In this document: piece after piece, positions 1-6,317 of the stretch
Layout: each line of letters begins with the position of its first letter
How positions within the stretch are numbered: the first letter of the stretch is position 1
Origin: Treponema sp.
Lineage (GTDB): Bacteria; Spirochaetota; Spirochaetia; Treponematales; Treponemataceae
NCBI GenBank assembly: GCA_024699205.1
Contig: JAILQA010000158.1
Span: forward strand, 1-6,317
Length of the DNA: 6,317 bases
Direction of reading: 5' to 3'
Notes under the pieces: model-generated
Database searches by the model: none
What the model was told of the DNA's origin: nothing
The model's input: the letters and a program-made list of their open reading frames with translations, nothing else
Made by a program: the position numbers and the translations under genes

Positions 1-1
1 A

Positions 2-2713
2 TATTTACTCCCTACTCAAGATGCAGGAGAATACAAAATCTCTATTACTGATGATTCTGAGCTTGTATATAACAGCCTCACCTACTCTGTTGCTGGTACT
101 CAGAATATTACCAGAAGCCTTTCAAGAACAGCAGAACTTGATATACGTCTGGAATCTTCTGATTTAAAGGCAGGCGGAAGAGCAAAAATCTTTATAAAAG
201 CTCCTTATACAGGTGCCGGACTTATTACTATTGAGCGCGATAAAGTCTATGCAAGCAAATGGTTCTCTACAAACACTCTTTCTACAGAAGAGACAATTGA
301 TATTCCAGCCGGACTAGAAGGAAACGGTTATATCAACATAATGTTCTCACGGGCTGCTGATTCTGAAGAAATCTTTATGAATCCATTCTGCTATGGTGCT
401 GTTCCATTTTCAATTAATAAAGAAAACAGAACCAATAAAATCACTCTGGATGTTCCTGAAGAAATTAAGAGCGGCACAGACTTAAAGATAAAATATTCTT
501 CTTCAGATAAAGGAAAAATAATTGTCTATGCTGTCGATGAAGGTATTCTTCAGGTTGCTGGTTACAAAATGCCTGATCCTCTGTCTGAATTTTTCAAAAA
601 ACGTGCTCTTGAAGTATCAACTACCCAGATTCTTGATCTTGTTCTCCCTGATTATGAGATTCTCAATACTATAGCGGCCACTGGTGGTGGTGCCGGAATG
701 GACGAACTCAGCAGGAATCTCAATCCATTCAAGAGAAAACAGAACAAACCGGTAGTATTCTGGTCGGGAATTCTTGATACAGATTCTTCTGAACATGAAC
801 TGACTTATTCTGTACCAGATTATTTCAATGGTACTCTGAGAGTAATGGCAATTGCTGTTTCTAACAGGACAATAGGTGCTGAGCAGACAAGTACAAAAGC
901 AACAAATACTTTTATAATTTCACCAAATGTACCTCTCGCTGCGGCTCCAGGTGATGAATTTGATGTATCTGTTACTGTAACAAACAATCACAAAGGAAGC
1001 GGCTCAGACAGGCCTGTCACACTTTCGGTAAAAACTTCAAATCATCTGGAACTTATTGGAGATAATACTCTTAAACTCAAGATTTCTGAAGGTAAGGATT
1101 CAACTATAAATCTCAGATTCAAGGCAAAAGATTTGCTGGGAGGAGCTGAAATAATATTTACAGCAAATGATTCAACGGAAAGTTCAAAATATATCTCTAC
1201 AATGAGTGTAAGACCTTCCATGCCTTATCAGATTTGGCTTGTTTCAAGCTATACCGATAAAAAAGAAGCAATCGTAGATGTTAATCATACGACTTATGAG
1301 GAATATTCAAAACGCACACTTTCTGTAGCAAATATTCCGGCTTCGTTTATGGATGGATTGAGTTTCTACCTTCAAAATTATCCTTATGGCTGTGCGGAAC
1401 AGGTTACAAGTAAAGCTTATCCATACCTGTTTGAGGATTTTGTAAAGGCAGGCGGAAAAACACGAAAAGATGCAGAAAAAATGATTAATTCCACAATCAA
1501 TATTCTTCAGTCAAGAAAGAAACCTGACGGTAATATCGGCTATTGGACTAACCAGAGCGAGACAGACTCATTCATTACCCTGTATGTAGCTGAATTCCTT
1601 ACAGATGCCAGAAATCATAACTTCTATGTGCCTGTAGATTTTTACAGCGATGTATTAAATGCAGTAAAACAAATTGCTTCCAACACAGATACCAGCAGTT
1701 ATGATATTTTCTTAAGAAGCTATGCAATTTATATTCTGACAAAATCAGAAATCATAACAACAAGCTATATTGAAAAACTTGAAAATGACATTACACGAAA
1801 GAACTTTACTCCTACTGATTATGAAGGTCTTTATCTTGCAGCAAGTTATGCAATGCTAAAACTGGATAAAAAAGCAGATGCAATACTGGCCAAAATAAAC
1901 AGGAAAAAGACATTTGATTCTTCATGGGTTTATCACAACAATCTGAATTATATTTCAACTTATATAGATGTAATTACAACTTACTTCCCAGCCCGCATAA
2001 AAGATATTGATGCTGCTGAAATCAATGTATTGTGTGACCATCTGCAGAATATGTACTATAACACCTTATCAACATCTTCTGCTATCAGAGCATTTGAAAG
2101 CTGGGTTTATTCTGCACCAGATTATCTCTACAATGTATTCGAAGTTAAGGGAAAGACAGAAAATCCTGTAGATATTATCACAGGTAAGACTTCGACTTTT
2201 GCAGCTGATACAGAAAAAATCAAGTTTGTATCTGATAAATCAATGCCTATGTATTATCAGACATTGACAGCAGGTTATGAAACAAAACTCCCTGAAACAG
2301 CCGTTAAGAGTGGCATTGAAGTAACCAGAGAATATTGCAAACCAGAAGGCGGTCCTCTTGGAAGTGTAAAGGTGGGTGACGATGTAATGGTTAAGATTTC
2401 TTTCCGCTCATTAAGTGGAAATCAAAGAAATATTGCTCTTGTAGATTTGCAGCCTGCTGGTCTTGAAGGAGATATTGAATCTATAAGAAATTATAGAGAT
2501 ACAAGATGGTCTCCTGATTATGTAGATATACGCGAAGATAGAGTTGTAATTTATGCTACCGCAACAGAAAAAGTTCAAACCTTCTGTTACAATGCAAAGG
2601 CTATAAACTCAGGAACTTTTGTTGTTCCTCCAATGTTCGCAGAAAGCATGTATAACAAGGATATTCGTTCTCTTTCACCAGCCTCAACATTAAAAATTGA
2701 AAAAATAAAGTAA
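2..2713 (+). CDS. yfhM: Bacterial alpha-2-macroglobulin (YfhM/ECAM type), 5'-partial
   Basis: This is the C-terminal 903 residues of a bacterial alpha-2-macroglobulin; the frame is open from base 2, so the first ATG at 341 is internal and the signal peptide or lipobox lies off the window. Family members are about 1,600-1,900 aa, so roughly half is visible. In visible-residue numbering: a beta-rich macroglobulin domain (~43-90, with the ITIERD strand); a bait-region domain (~142-250) with VDEGILQ, a GGGAG stretch at 228-232 and a basic KRKQNK stretch at 244-249; the A2M domain starting at FWSG (253-256) with LRVMAIAV near 279-286; the thioester motif CAEQ at Cys464-Gln467 within PYGCAEQ; an alpha/alpha-toroid thioester domain to about 700; and a C-terminal receptor-binding-like domain ending in the family signature PPMFAESMYN. 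In known members, protease cleavage of the bait triggers covalent trapping by the thioester. It sits directly upstream of pbpC, as in E. coli. The thioester class and pbpC linkage favour YfhM over the thioester-less YfaS type. Confidence 0.95.
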   Translation, partial: YLLPTQDAGEYKISITDDSELVYNSLTYSVAGTQNITRSLSRTAELDIRLESSDLKAGGRAKIFIKAPYTGAGLITIERDKVYASKWFSTNTLSTEETIDIPAGLEGNGYINIMFSRAADSEEIFMNPFCYGAVPFSINKENRTNKITLDVPEEIKSGTDLKIKYSSSDKGKIIVYAVDEGILQVAGYKMPDPLSEFFKKRALEVSTTQILDLVLPDYEILNTIAATGGGAGMDELSRNLNPFKRKQNKPVVFWSGILDTDSSEHELTYSVPDYFNGTLRVMAIAVSNRTIGAEQTSTKATNTFIISPNVPLAAAPGDEFDVSVTVTNNHKGSGSDRPVTLSVKTSNHLELIGDNTLKLKISEGKDSTINLRFKAKDLLGGAEIIFTANDSTESSKYISTMSVRPSMPYQIWLVSSYTDKKEAIVDVNHTTYEEYSKRTLSVANIPASFMDGLSFYLQNYPYGCAEQVTSKAYPYLFEDFVKAGGKTRKDAEKMINSTINILQSRKKPDGNIGYWTNQSETDSFITLYVAEFLTDARNHNFYVPVDFYSDVLNAVKQIASNTDTSSYDIFLRSYAIYILTKSEIITTSYIEKLENDITRKNFTPTDYEGLYLAASYAMLKLDKKADAILAKINRKKTFDSSWVYHNNLNYISTYIDVITTYFPARIKDIDAAEINVLCDHLQNMYYNTLSTSSAIRAFESWVYSAPDYLYNVFEVKGKTENPVDIITGKTSTFAADTEKIKFVSDKSMPMYYQTLTAGYETKLPETAVKSGIEVTREYCKPEGGPLGSVKVGDDVMVKISFRSLSGNQRNIALVDLQPAGLEGDIESIRNYRDTRWSPDYVDIREDRVVIYATATEKVQTFCYNAKAINSGTFVVPPMFAESMYNKDIRSLSPASTLKIEKIK

Positions 2714-2728
2714 AAGCTTATTAATAAA
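2714..2728 (+). other. 15-base A2M-pbpC intergenic gap lacking a clear Shine-Dalgarno
   Basis: The gap between the macroglobulin stop (TAA, 2711-2713) and the pbpC ATG (2729) is almost all A/T and shows no GGAG or AGGA-like element at normal spacing; the preceding coding bases (AAAATAAAG) are also a poor match. There is no room for a separate promoter. The arrangement implies co-transcription, and probably translation of pbpC by coupling or re-initiation from the upstream gene. Confidence 0.6.
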
Positions 2729-5104
2729 ATGATTTTTCGTGAGTGGCTGAAAAAAATATTTAAGACTCGCAGAGCAGGAATATTGTTCTTTGTGTCTTTT
2801 ATATTTTTAATTCTTTTAATAATATTTTTCTCACACATTATCTACATGAATCATCATGGAAATATTTACGATGGAATTGAGTTTTCAGCCTCTTATTCAG
2901 ACAGAAAAGGAAAGCTGCTGCAAGTTTTCCTTACAGAAGATGAACAATACCGGATATATAAACCTTTATCTGAATATCCTCAAGCTTTTAAAGAAGCCCT
3001 TCTTTTGCAAGAAGATCGTTTTTTCTATTCACATTTTGGTGTAAATCCAATTGCAGTTATAAAAGCAGGCTGGGAAACTTATATAAAAAAATCACGAAGA
3101 ATGGGTGCCTCTACCATAACGATGCAGACTGCAAAGTTAAAATACAATATTTATACAAAAACTATCCATGGAAAACTAAAGCAAATTAGAAAAGCTCTTT
3201 ATCTTGAATTATGCTTTTCAAAAGATGAAATACTTGAAGCATATCTTAATCTTGTTCCCTGCGGATATAATATTCAGGGCTTTGGAACTGCAAGCTGGTT
3301 TTATTTTGAAAAACCTTTAGAAGAACTAAATCTTTCTGAAAACATTATGCTATGCGTTCTTCCCCAGAACCCTAACAAAAGAAGCCCTTCTCCACAAAAA
3401 ACACCATCCGAACTAATTGCTGCTCGTAAAGTTTTGTTCAATTCATGGATTGAAAAACATCCAGGAGATAGAGACAAAGAAATCTATATGGATATGCAGA
3501 TGAGCGTAAACTGCTCCCTTCCTAATGAAGCCCGGCATTTTACCGAAATGCTTTTATACGAAAATAATATCCAGGACACAAAAACTGTCAGAACAACAAT
3601 TAATCTTGAAATGCAGAAGAAGTGCGAGACTATTCTAAAATCATATTTAAACAGAAATAAAAGTTTTGGCGTAAATAATTCCGCTCTCTTGCTGGTGGAT
3701 TGGAAAAATATGGAAATTATCGCAAATATCGGTTCTGCAAATTACTATGACGATTCAATTGAAGGAAAGGTAAACGCTACAACTTCAAAAAGGTCTCCCG
3801 GCTCCACACTTAAGCCCTTTATTTATGCAATGGCCTTAGAGCAAGGATTGATTCATTACAGGACAATGCTGAAGGATATTCCGACAACTTTTAACGAATA
3901 TTCCCCTGATAATTATGGTAGTATATTCAAAGGACCTGTACAGGCCTGGTTTGCCCTTGGAGACAGCCGCAATATTCCTGCAATTTATCTGGAACAGAAT
4001 TTAAAAGAGCGTAATCTTTATGATTATCTTACAAAAGCTGGAATAAGTGGCCTAAAAGAAAGAGAGCATTACGGTCTTTCGATTGTTTTGGGTACAGCTG
4101 ATGTAACTATGCTGGAATTAGCAACTCTTTATTGTACAATTCCAAATAAAGGCATACAAAAGGAAATAAAATCAACCTTTAATCCTCAAAGTAAAAACGA
4201 AAAACGAATGCTCACAGAAGAAAGTTCTTATATTGTCAGAAAAATGCTCGAAGAAAATGTGCCGCCCTATCAAAATAAGCCCGAATCAATTAAAGATATT
4301 CCCGTAGCTTATAAGACAGGAACATCAATAGGATTTAAGGATGCCTGGTCAGCCGGGATTTTTGACAGATATGTGCTTATTGTCTGGGTTGGAAACTTTG
4401 ACGGCTCTGGAAACAATTCATTTTTGGGAAGACAAATGGCAGCACCTCTTTTATTCAATATTGCCTACAGTATTCTTTCTGATATTCCATCAAAGGATTT
4501 ACTTCCAGCTCCTGCCAAACCAGAAAGTGTTACCCAAGTTGATGTTTGTGCTCTTTCAGGCGCTTTACCTAACGAGGCATGCGAGCGAACAGAAAAAGCA
4601 TATTTTATTCCCGGCCTTTCGCCTATTGAAAAATGTAAGATTCACAGAAAAATAAACATTGACACAAGAAGCGGCTATCGTACAGATGAAAATGATAAGC
4701 CTTATGTAAAAACTGTAGTAAGAGAATTCTGGCCTAGTGATTTAGCAGCTCTTTTTGAGGAAGCAGGCTTGCCAAGAATACAGCCGCCTGGATATCCGCC
4801 TGATGACTACAGACTTGATTCAGGAACAAAAGGATATCCGCCTCAGATAACATCTCTTTTGAGTGGTACCGATTACGTTTACCGTCCTAAATCACCAGAT
4901 AAAAACAAGGTTCTTCTTTATGCCGCCACAGATGCAGAAACGACTGATTTAATTTGGTTTGATGGGGACAATTTTATAAACAGCGCAAAGCCTGGACAGA
5001 TTCTAGAATGGCAGCTCAAACCCGGAATGCACGAAATAACAGTAACCGACCAGAAAGGACGGGCAGATTCAGTCCTTATTTCCGTAATTGAGACAGAATA
5101 TTAA
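2729..5104 (+). CDS. pbpC: Penicillin-binding protein 1C (bifunctional class A PBP)
   Basis: Complete 791-aa class A penicillin-binding protein, close to E. coli PBP1C (about 770 aa). Order: a basic cytoplasmic N-terminus (residues 1-15); one membrane anchor (~16-40); a GT51 transglycosylase domain (~60-240) with EDRFFYSHFG (Glu95), GASTITMQ (126-133) and SKDEILEAYLN (from Ser164); then a transpeptidase domain with the active-site STLK (Ser359, Lys362), SRN (Ser413, Asn415) and KTGT (529-532). A Cys/His linker (607-639) and a C-terminal beta-rich BiPBP_C-like domain (~705-791) follow. The 1C assignment rests on GT motif style (NIQGFGTASWFYF, LPQNPNKRSPSP), the linker, BiPBP_C and the macroglobulin neighbour. 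The ATG at 2729 is chosen because it precedes a basic segment and then the anchor; the next ATG (2846) would remove the anchor. The position aligned with the second GT51 catalytic Glu is Gln152. It probably polymerises and crosslinks peptidoglycan at the outer face of the inner membrane, though PBP1C transpeptidase activity is weak or uncertain in E. coli. Confidence 0.96.
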   Translation: MIFREWLKKIFKTRRAGILFFVSFIFLILLIIFFSHIIYMNHHGNIYDGIEFSASYSDRKGKLLQVFLTEDEQYRIYKPLSEYPQAFKEALLLQEDRFFYSHFGVNPIAVIKAGWETYIKKSRRMGASTITMQTAKLKYNIYTKTIHGKLKQIRKALYLELCFSKDEILEAYLNLVPCGYNIQGFGTASWFYFEKPLEELNLSENIMLCVLPQNPNKRSPSPQKTPSELIAARKVLFNSWIEKHPGDRDKEIYMDMQMSVNCSLPNEARHFTEMLLYENNIQDTKTVRTTINLEMQKKCETILKSYLNRNKSFGVNNSALLLVDWKNMEIIANIGSANYYDDSIEGKVNATTSKRSPGSTLKPFIYAMALEQGLIHYRTMLKDIPTTFNEYSPDNYGSIFKGPVQAWFALGDSRNIPAIYLEQNLKERNLYDYLTKAGISGLKEREHYGLSIVLGTADVTMLELATLYCTIPNKGIQKEIKSTFNPQSKNEKRMLTEESSYIVRKMLEENVPPYQNKPESIKDIPVAYKTGTSIGFKDAWSAGIFDRYVLIVWVGNFDGSGNNSFLGRQMAAPLLFNIAYSILSDIPSKDLLPAPAKPESVTQVDVCALSGALPNEACERTEKAYFIPGLSPIEKCKIHRKINIDTRSGYRTDENDKPYVKTVVREFWPSDLAALFEEAGLPRIQPPGYPPDDYRLDSGTKGYPPQITSLLSGTDYVYRPKSPDKNKVLLYAATDAETTDLIWFDGDNFINSAKPGQILEWQLKPGMHEITVTDQKGRADSVLISVIETEY
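4790..4843 (+). repeat. In-frame 12-base direct repeat encoding GYPP in pbpC
   Basis: The 12-base string GGATATCCGCCT occurs at 4790-4801 and again at 4832-4843, 42 bases (14 codons) apart and in the same frame, so both copies encode Gly-Tyr-Pro-Pro. They flank a short hydrophilic segment (DDYRLDSGTK) in the Pro-rich hinge just before the BiPBP_C-like domain. This looks like a small internal duplication in a flexible linker, or convergent Pro-rich spacing; the intervening residues are not themselves duplicated. Confidence 0.55.
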
Positions 5105-5112
5105 TTGTCTTA
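5089..5112. repeat. Weak inverted repeat at the convergent pbpC/rodA 3' ends
   Basis: AGACA (5091-5095) is the reverse complement of TGTCT (5106-5110). The stem extends outward by a G-T wobble (5090/5111) and a T-A pair (5089/5112), with a 10-base AT-rich loop spanning the pbpC stop codon. It has only two G-C pairs and no T-run immediately downstream on either strand; the T-rich stretch after the rodA stop precedes the stem on that strand. It could act as a weak bidirectional terminator but does not meet the usual criteria for an intrinsic one. Confidence 0.25.
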
Positions 5113-5122
5113 CAGAAAAATA

Positions 5123-6316
5123 CTAATACAACTCCCTTCTTGAGTTAATACTCATCAATAAACCTATACAAGTCATTGCAGTAAGTAAGGAAGAACCACC
5201 ATAAGATAAGAAAAGCAGAGGAATACCAGTAATAGGCATAATTCCCATAACCATTCCAACATTAATAAAGAAATGAAAAATAAACATTCCAAGAATACCG
5301 GAAGCTATATAAACACCGTAATGTTTTGAACATCGTCTGATTATGAGAATAATGCGGATAAAAATAAAGAGATACAAGGTAAATACGATAATACCACCAA
5401 CAAAACCAAACTCTTCTGACAGAATACTAAAAATAAAGTCAGTACTTTGTTGAGGCAAAAAGCGGTAATGACTTTGAGTTCCGTGTAAAAACCCCTGACC
5501 AAAAATACCACCGGCACCAATGGCAATCATAGACTGAATAATATTCCAACCAGAACCTAAAGCATCTGTATTTGGATCCATAAAAACAATCAATCGTTTA
5601 ATCTGATAATATTTCAAAACATTTCGTAATAATACAGAAGATGCAAGGGAAAATGTAAGAATCGAAAAAAAGTAGGAAATCCAGAAAATATATTTTGGAG
5701 CATGAAAGTATTTTCGTAAAATAATACCAAGCAAGGTAATAATTCCAAGAGCAGATATTAAAATTGTCATCAATTTAAAATTACTGAATAAAGTAAGGAA
5801 TTGATGAGGATTTTTAGCTATTTCATTATTCCATACTGGAAGAATAGCAAAAAATATTGTAAAAGATCCGTACAAAAGTATATAAATAAGGTATATTGCA
5901 GGAATATTGGCAAAATAACACATTAATAAGAAAATTGGAACATAAACGCTCGCAGTTCCCATATCAGGTTGAATAAGAATCAGGCCCATTGGTGCAGCTA
6001 AAATTAAAAGTGAAAGAATAAAACGCTTAAAAGGAGCTTCGTTCTTGCTGTTATCTAAATAACGGGCCAGGAAAAGAATAAAGAAAACTTTTCCAAACTC
6101 AGAAGGCTGAACACCAAAATCACCTATTCCAAGCCAGCTTCTTGCTCCATTTACATAGCGTCCAAAAATACGCGTATAAATCAAAATGGCAATTAAAGCA
6201 ATGTAAAGCCAGAAGGCAAAGTTTTCAATCTTTCTGTAATCATAAAGGGTGACAAGAATCATCACTACAAGACCAATAGACACCCATATAATCTGTTTTA
6301 TATATTCATTTGTTAC
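5123..6316 (-). CDS. rodA: RodA, SEDS-family peptidoglycan glycosyltransferase, 5'-partial
   Basis: Polytopic inner-membrane protein of the SEDS family (RodA/FtsW/SpoVE), which polymerises lipid II into glycan strands during cell elongation with a class B PBP (PBP2). The visible 397 residues include NGARSWLGIG followed by QPSEFGK (Glu codon 6098-6100, Lys 6089-6091), QPDMGTA, the DPNTDALGSGWNIIQS region, HGTQSHYRFLP, STDFIF whose Asp codon (5438-5440) matches the essential Asp of RodA enzymes, and the C-terminal GIPLLFLSYGGSSL signature. RodA rather than FtsW is favoured by HGTQS-x4-FLP and the short cytoplasmic tail. The frame has no stop from GTG 6283 to the edge; the extra residues (VTNEYIKQIIW) resemble the usual KQ-x-x-W family run, so the first helix lies beyond the window. 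Between QPDMG and DPN the chain is about 134 residues, roughly twice that of E. coli RodA as I recall it. It converges on pbpC with an 18-base gap. In treponemes rodA commonly ends an mreBCD-pbp2-rodA cluster, so pbp2 may lie just off the right edge (inference). Confidence 0.95.
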   Translation of the reverse strand, partial: VTNEYIKQIIWVSIGLVVMILVTLYDYRKIENFAFWLYIALIAILIYTRIFGRYVNGARSWLGIGDFGVQPSEFGKVFFILFLARYLDNSKNEAPFKRFILSLLILAAPMGLILIQPDMGTASVYVPIFLLMCYFANIPAIYLIYILLYGSFTIFFAILPVWNNEIAKNPHQFLTLFSNFKLMTILISALGIITLLGIILRKYFHAPKYIFWISYFFSILTFSLASSVLLRNVLKYYQIKRLIVFMDPNTDALGSGWNIIQSMIAIGAGGIFGQGFLHGTQSHYRFLPQQSTDFIFSILSEEFGFVGGIIVFTLYLFIFIRIILIIRRCSKHYGVYIASGILGMFIFHFFINVGMVMGIMPITGIPLLFLSYGGSSLLTAMTCIGLLMSINSRRELY

Positions 6317-6317
6317 A

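Noticed and set aside
341..343. ATG as the start of the macroglobulin gene
   Set aside because: The same frame is open back to base 2 and encodes a recognisable macroglobulin domain (ITIERD region), so this Met is internal.
2587..2838. Minus-strand 83-codon open frame across the A2M/pbpC junction
   Set aside because: It is antisense to two well-supported genes, and its hydrophobic content is explained by the AT-rich anchor region of pbpC on the other strand.
2856..3044. Plus-strand 62-codon open frame inside pbpC
   Set aside because: It lies out of frame within the conserved PBP1C N-terminal region, with no recognisable product.
4341..4655. Plus-strand 104-codon open frame inside pbpC
   Set aside because: It overlaps the end of the transpeptidase domain and the Cys-containing linker in another frame; the pbpC frame carries the conserved motifs.
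5130..5158. Short inverted repeats near the end of rodA (AACTC/GAGTT, TGAGT/ACTCA)
   Set aside because: The stems are only five base pairs, compete with each other, lie in coding sequence and lack a T-tract, so a terminator call is not justified.
5341..5526. Minus-strand 61-codon open frame inside rodA
   Set aside because: It is a shadow of the conserved catalytic region of rodA in another frame.
1..6317. A novel system, mobile element, CRISPR array or RNA gene
   Set aside because: Nearly every base is accounted for by three recognisable envelope genes; no spaced repeat array, transposase, terminal inverted repeats or tRNA/rRNA-like segment was seen.

Overview
The window is an AT-rich, densely coding piece of bacterial chromosome holding three cell-envelope genes and almost no non-coding DNA. 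The proteins and layout fit a Gram-negative-type (diderm) bacterium. The RodA-like sequence and low-GC codon use suggest a spirochaete, most likely a Treponema-like organism. That is an inference from family resemblance, not a proven assignment.

Layout: (1) Bases 2-2713 (+) hold the C-terminal ~903 residues of a bacterial alpha-2-macroglobulin (YfhM/ECAM type), with bait region and an intact CAEQ thioester motif; the 5' end lies outside the window. (2) After only 15 bases, 2729-5104 (+) is a complete pbpC encoding penicillin-binding protein 1C (791 aa: membrane anchor, GT51 transglycosylase, transpeptidase, C-terminal BiPBP_C domain). (3) After an 18-base convergent gap, 5123-6316 (-) is rodA, a SEDS-family peptidoglycan polymerase. 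Its frame stays open to the right edge, so its N-terminus is outside the window and the in-frame GTG near 6283 is not its true start.

How the genes fit together: the macroglobulin and PBP1C form the known bacterial pair (yfhM-pbpC in E. coli). The macroglobulin is thought to trap proteases that enter the periplasm, while PBP1C is thought to repair or make peptidoglycan at damaged sites. RodA belongs to the separate elongation machinery, usually with its partner PBP2, and here it converges on the pair from the opposite strand. There is no sign of a mobile element, RNA gene, CRISPR array or undescribed system. The points most worth a second look are an apparent two-helix insertion in RodA, a Gln at the expected second catalytic Glu of the PBP1C transglycosylase domain, and a Cys/His cluster in the PBP1C linker.
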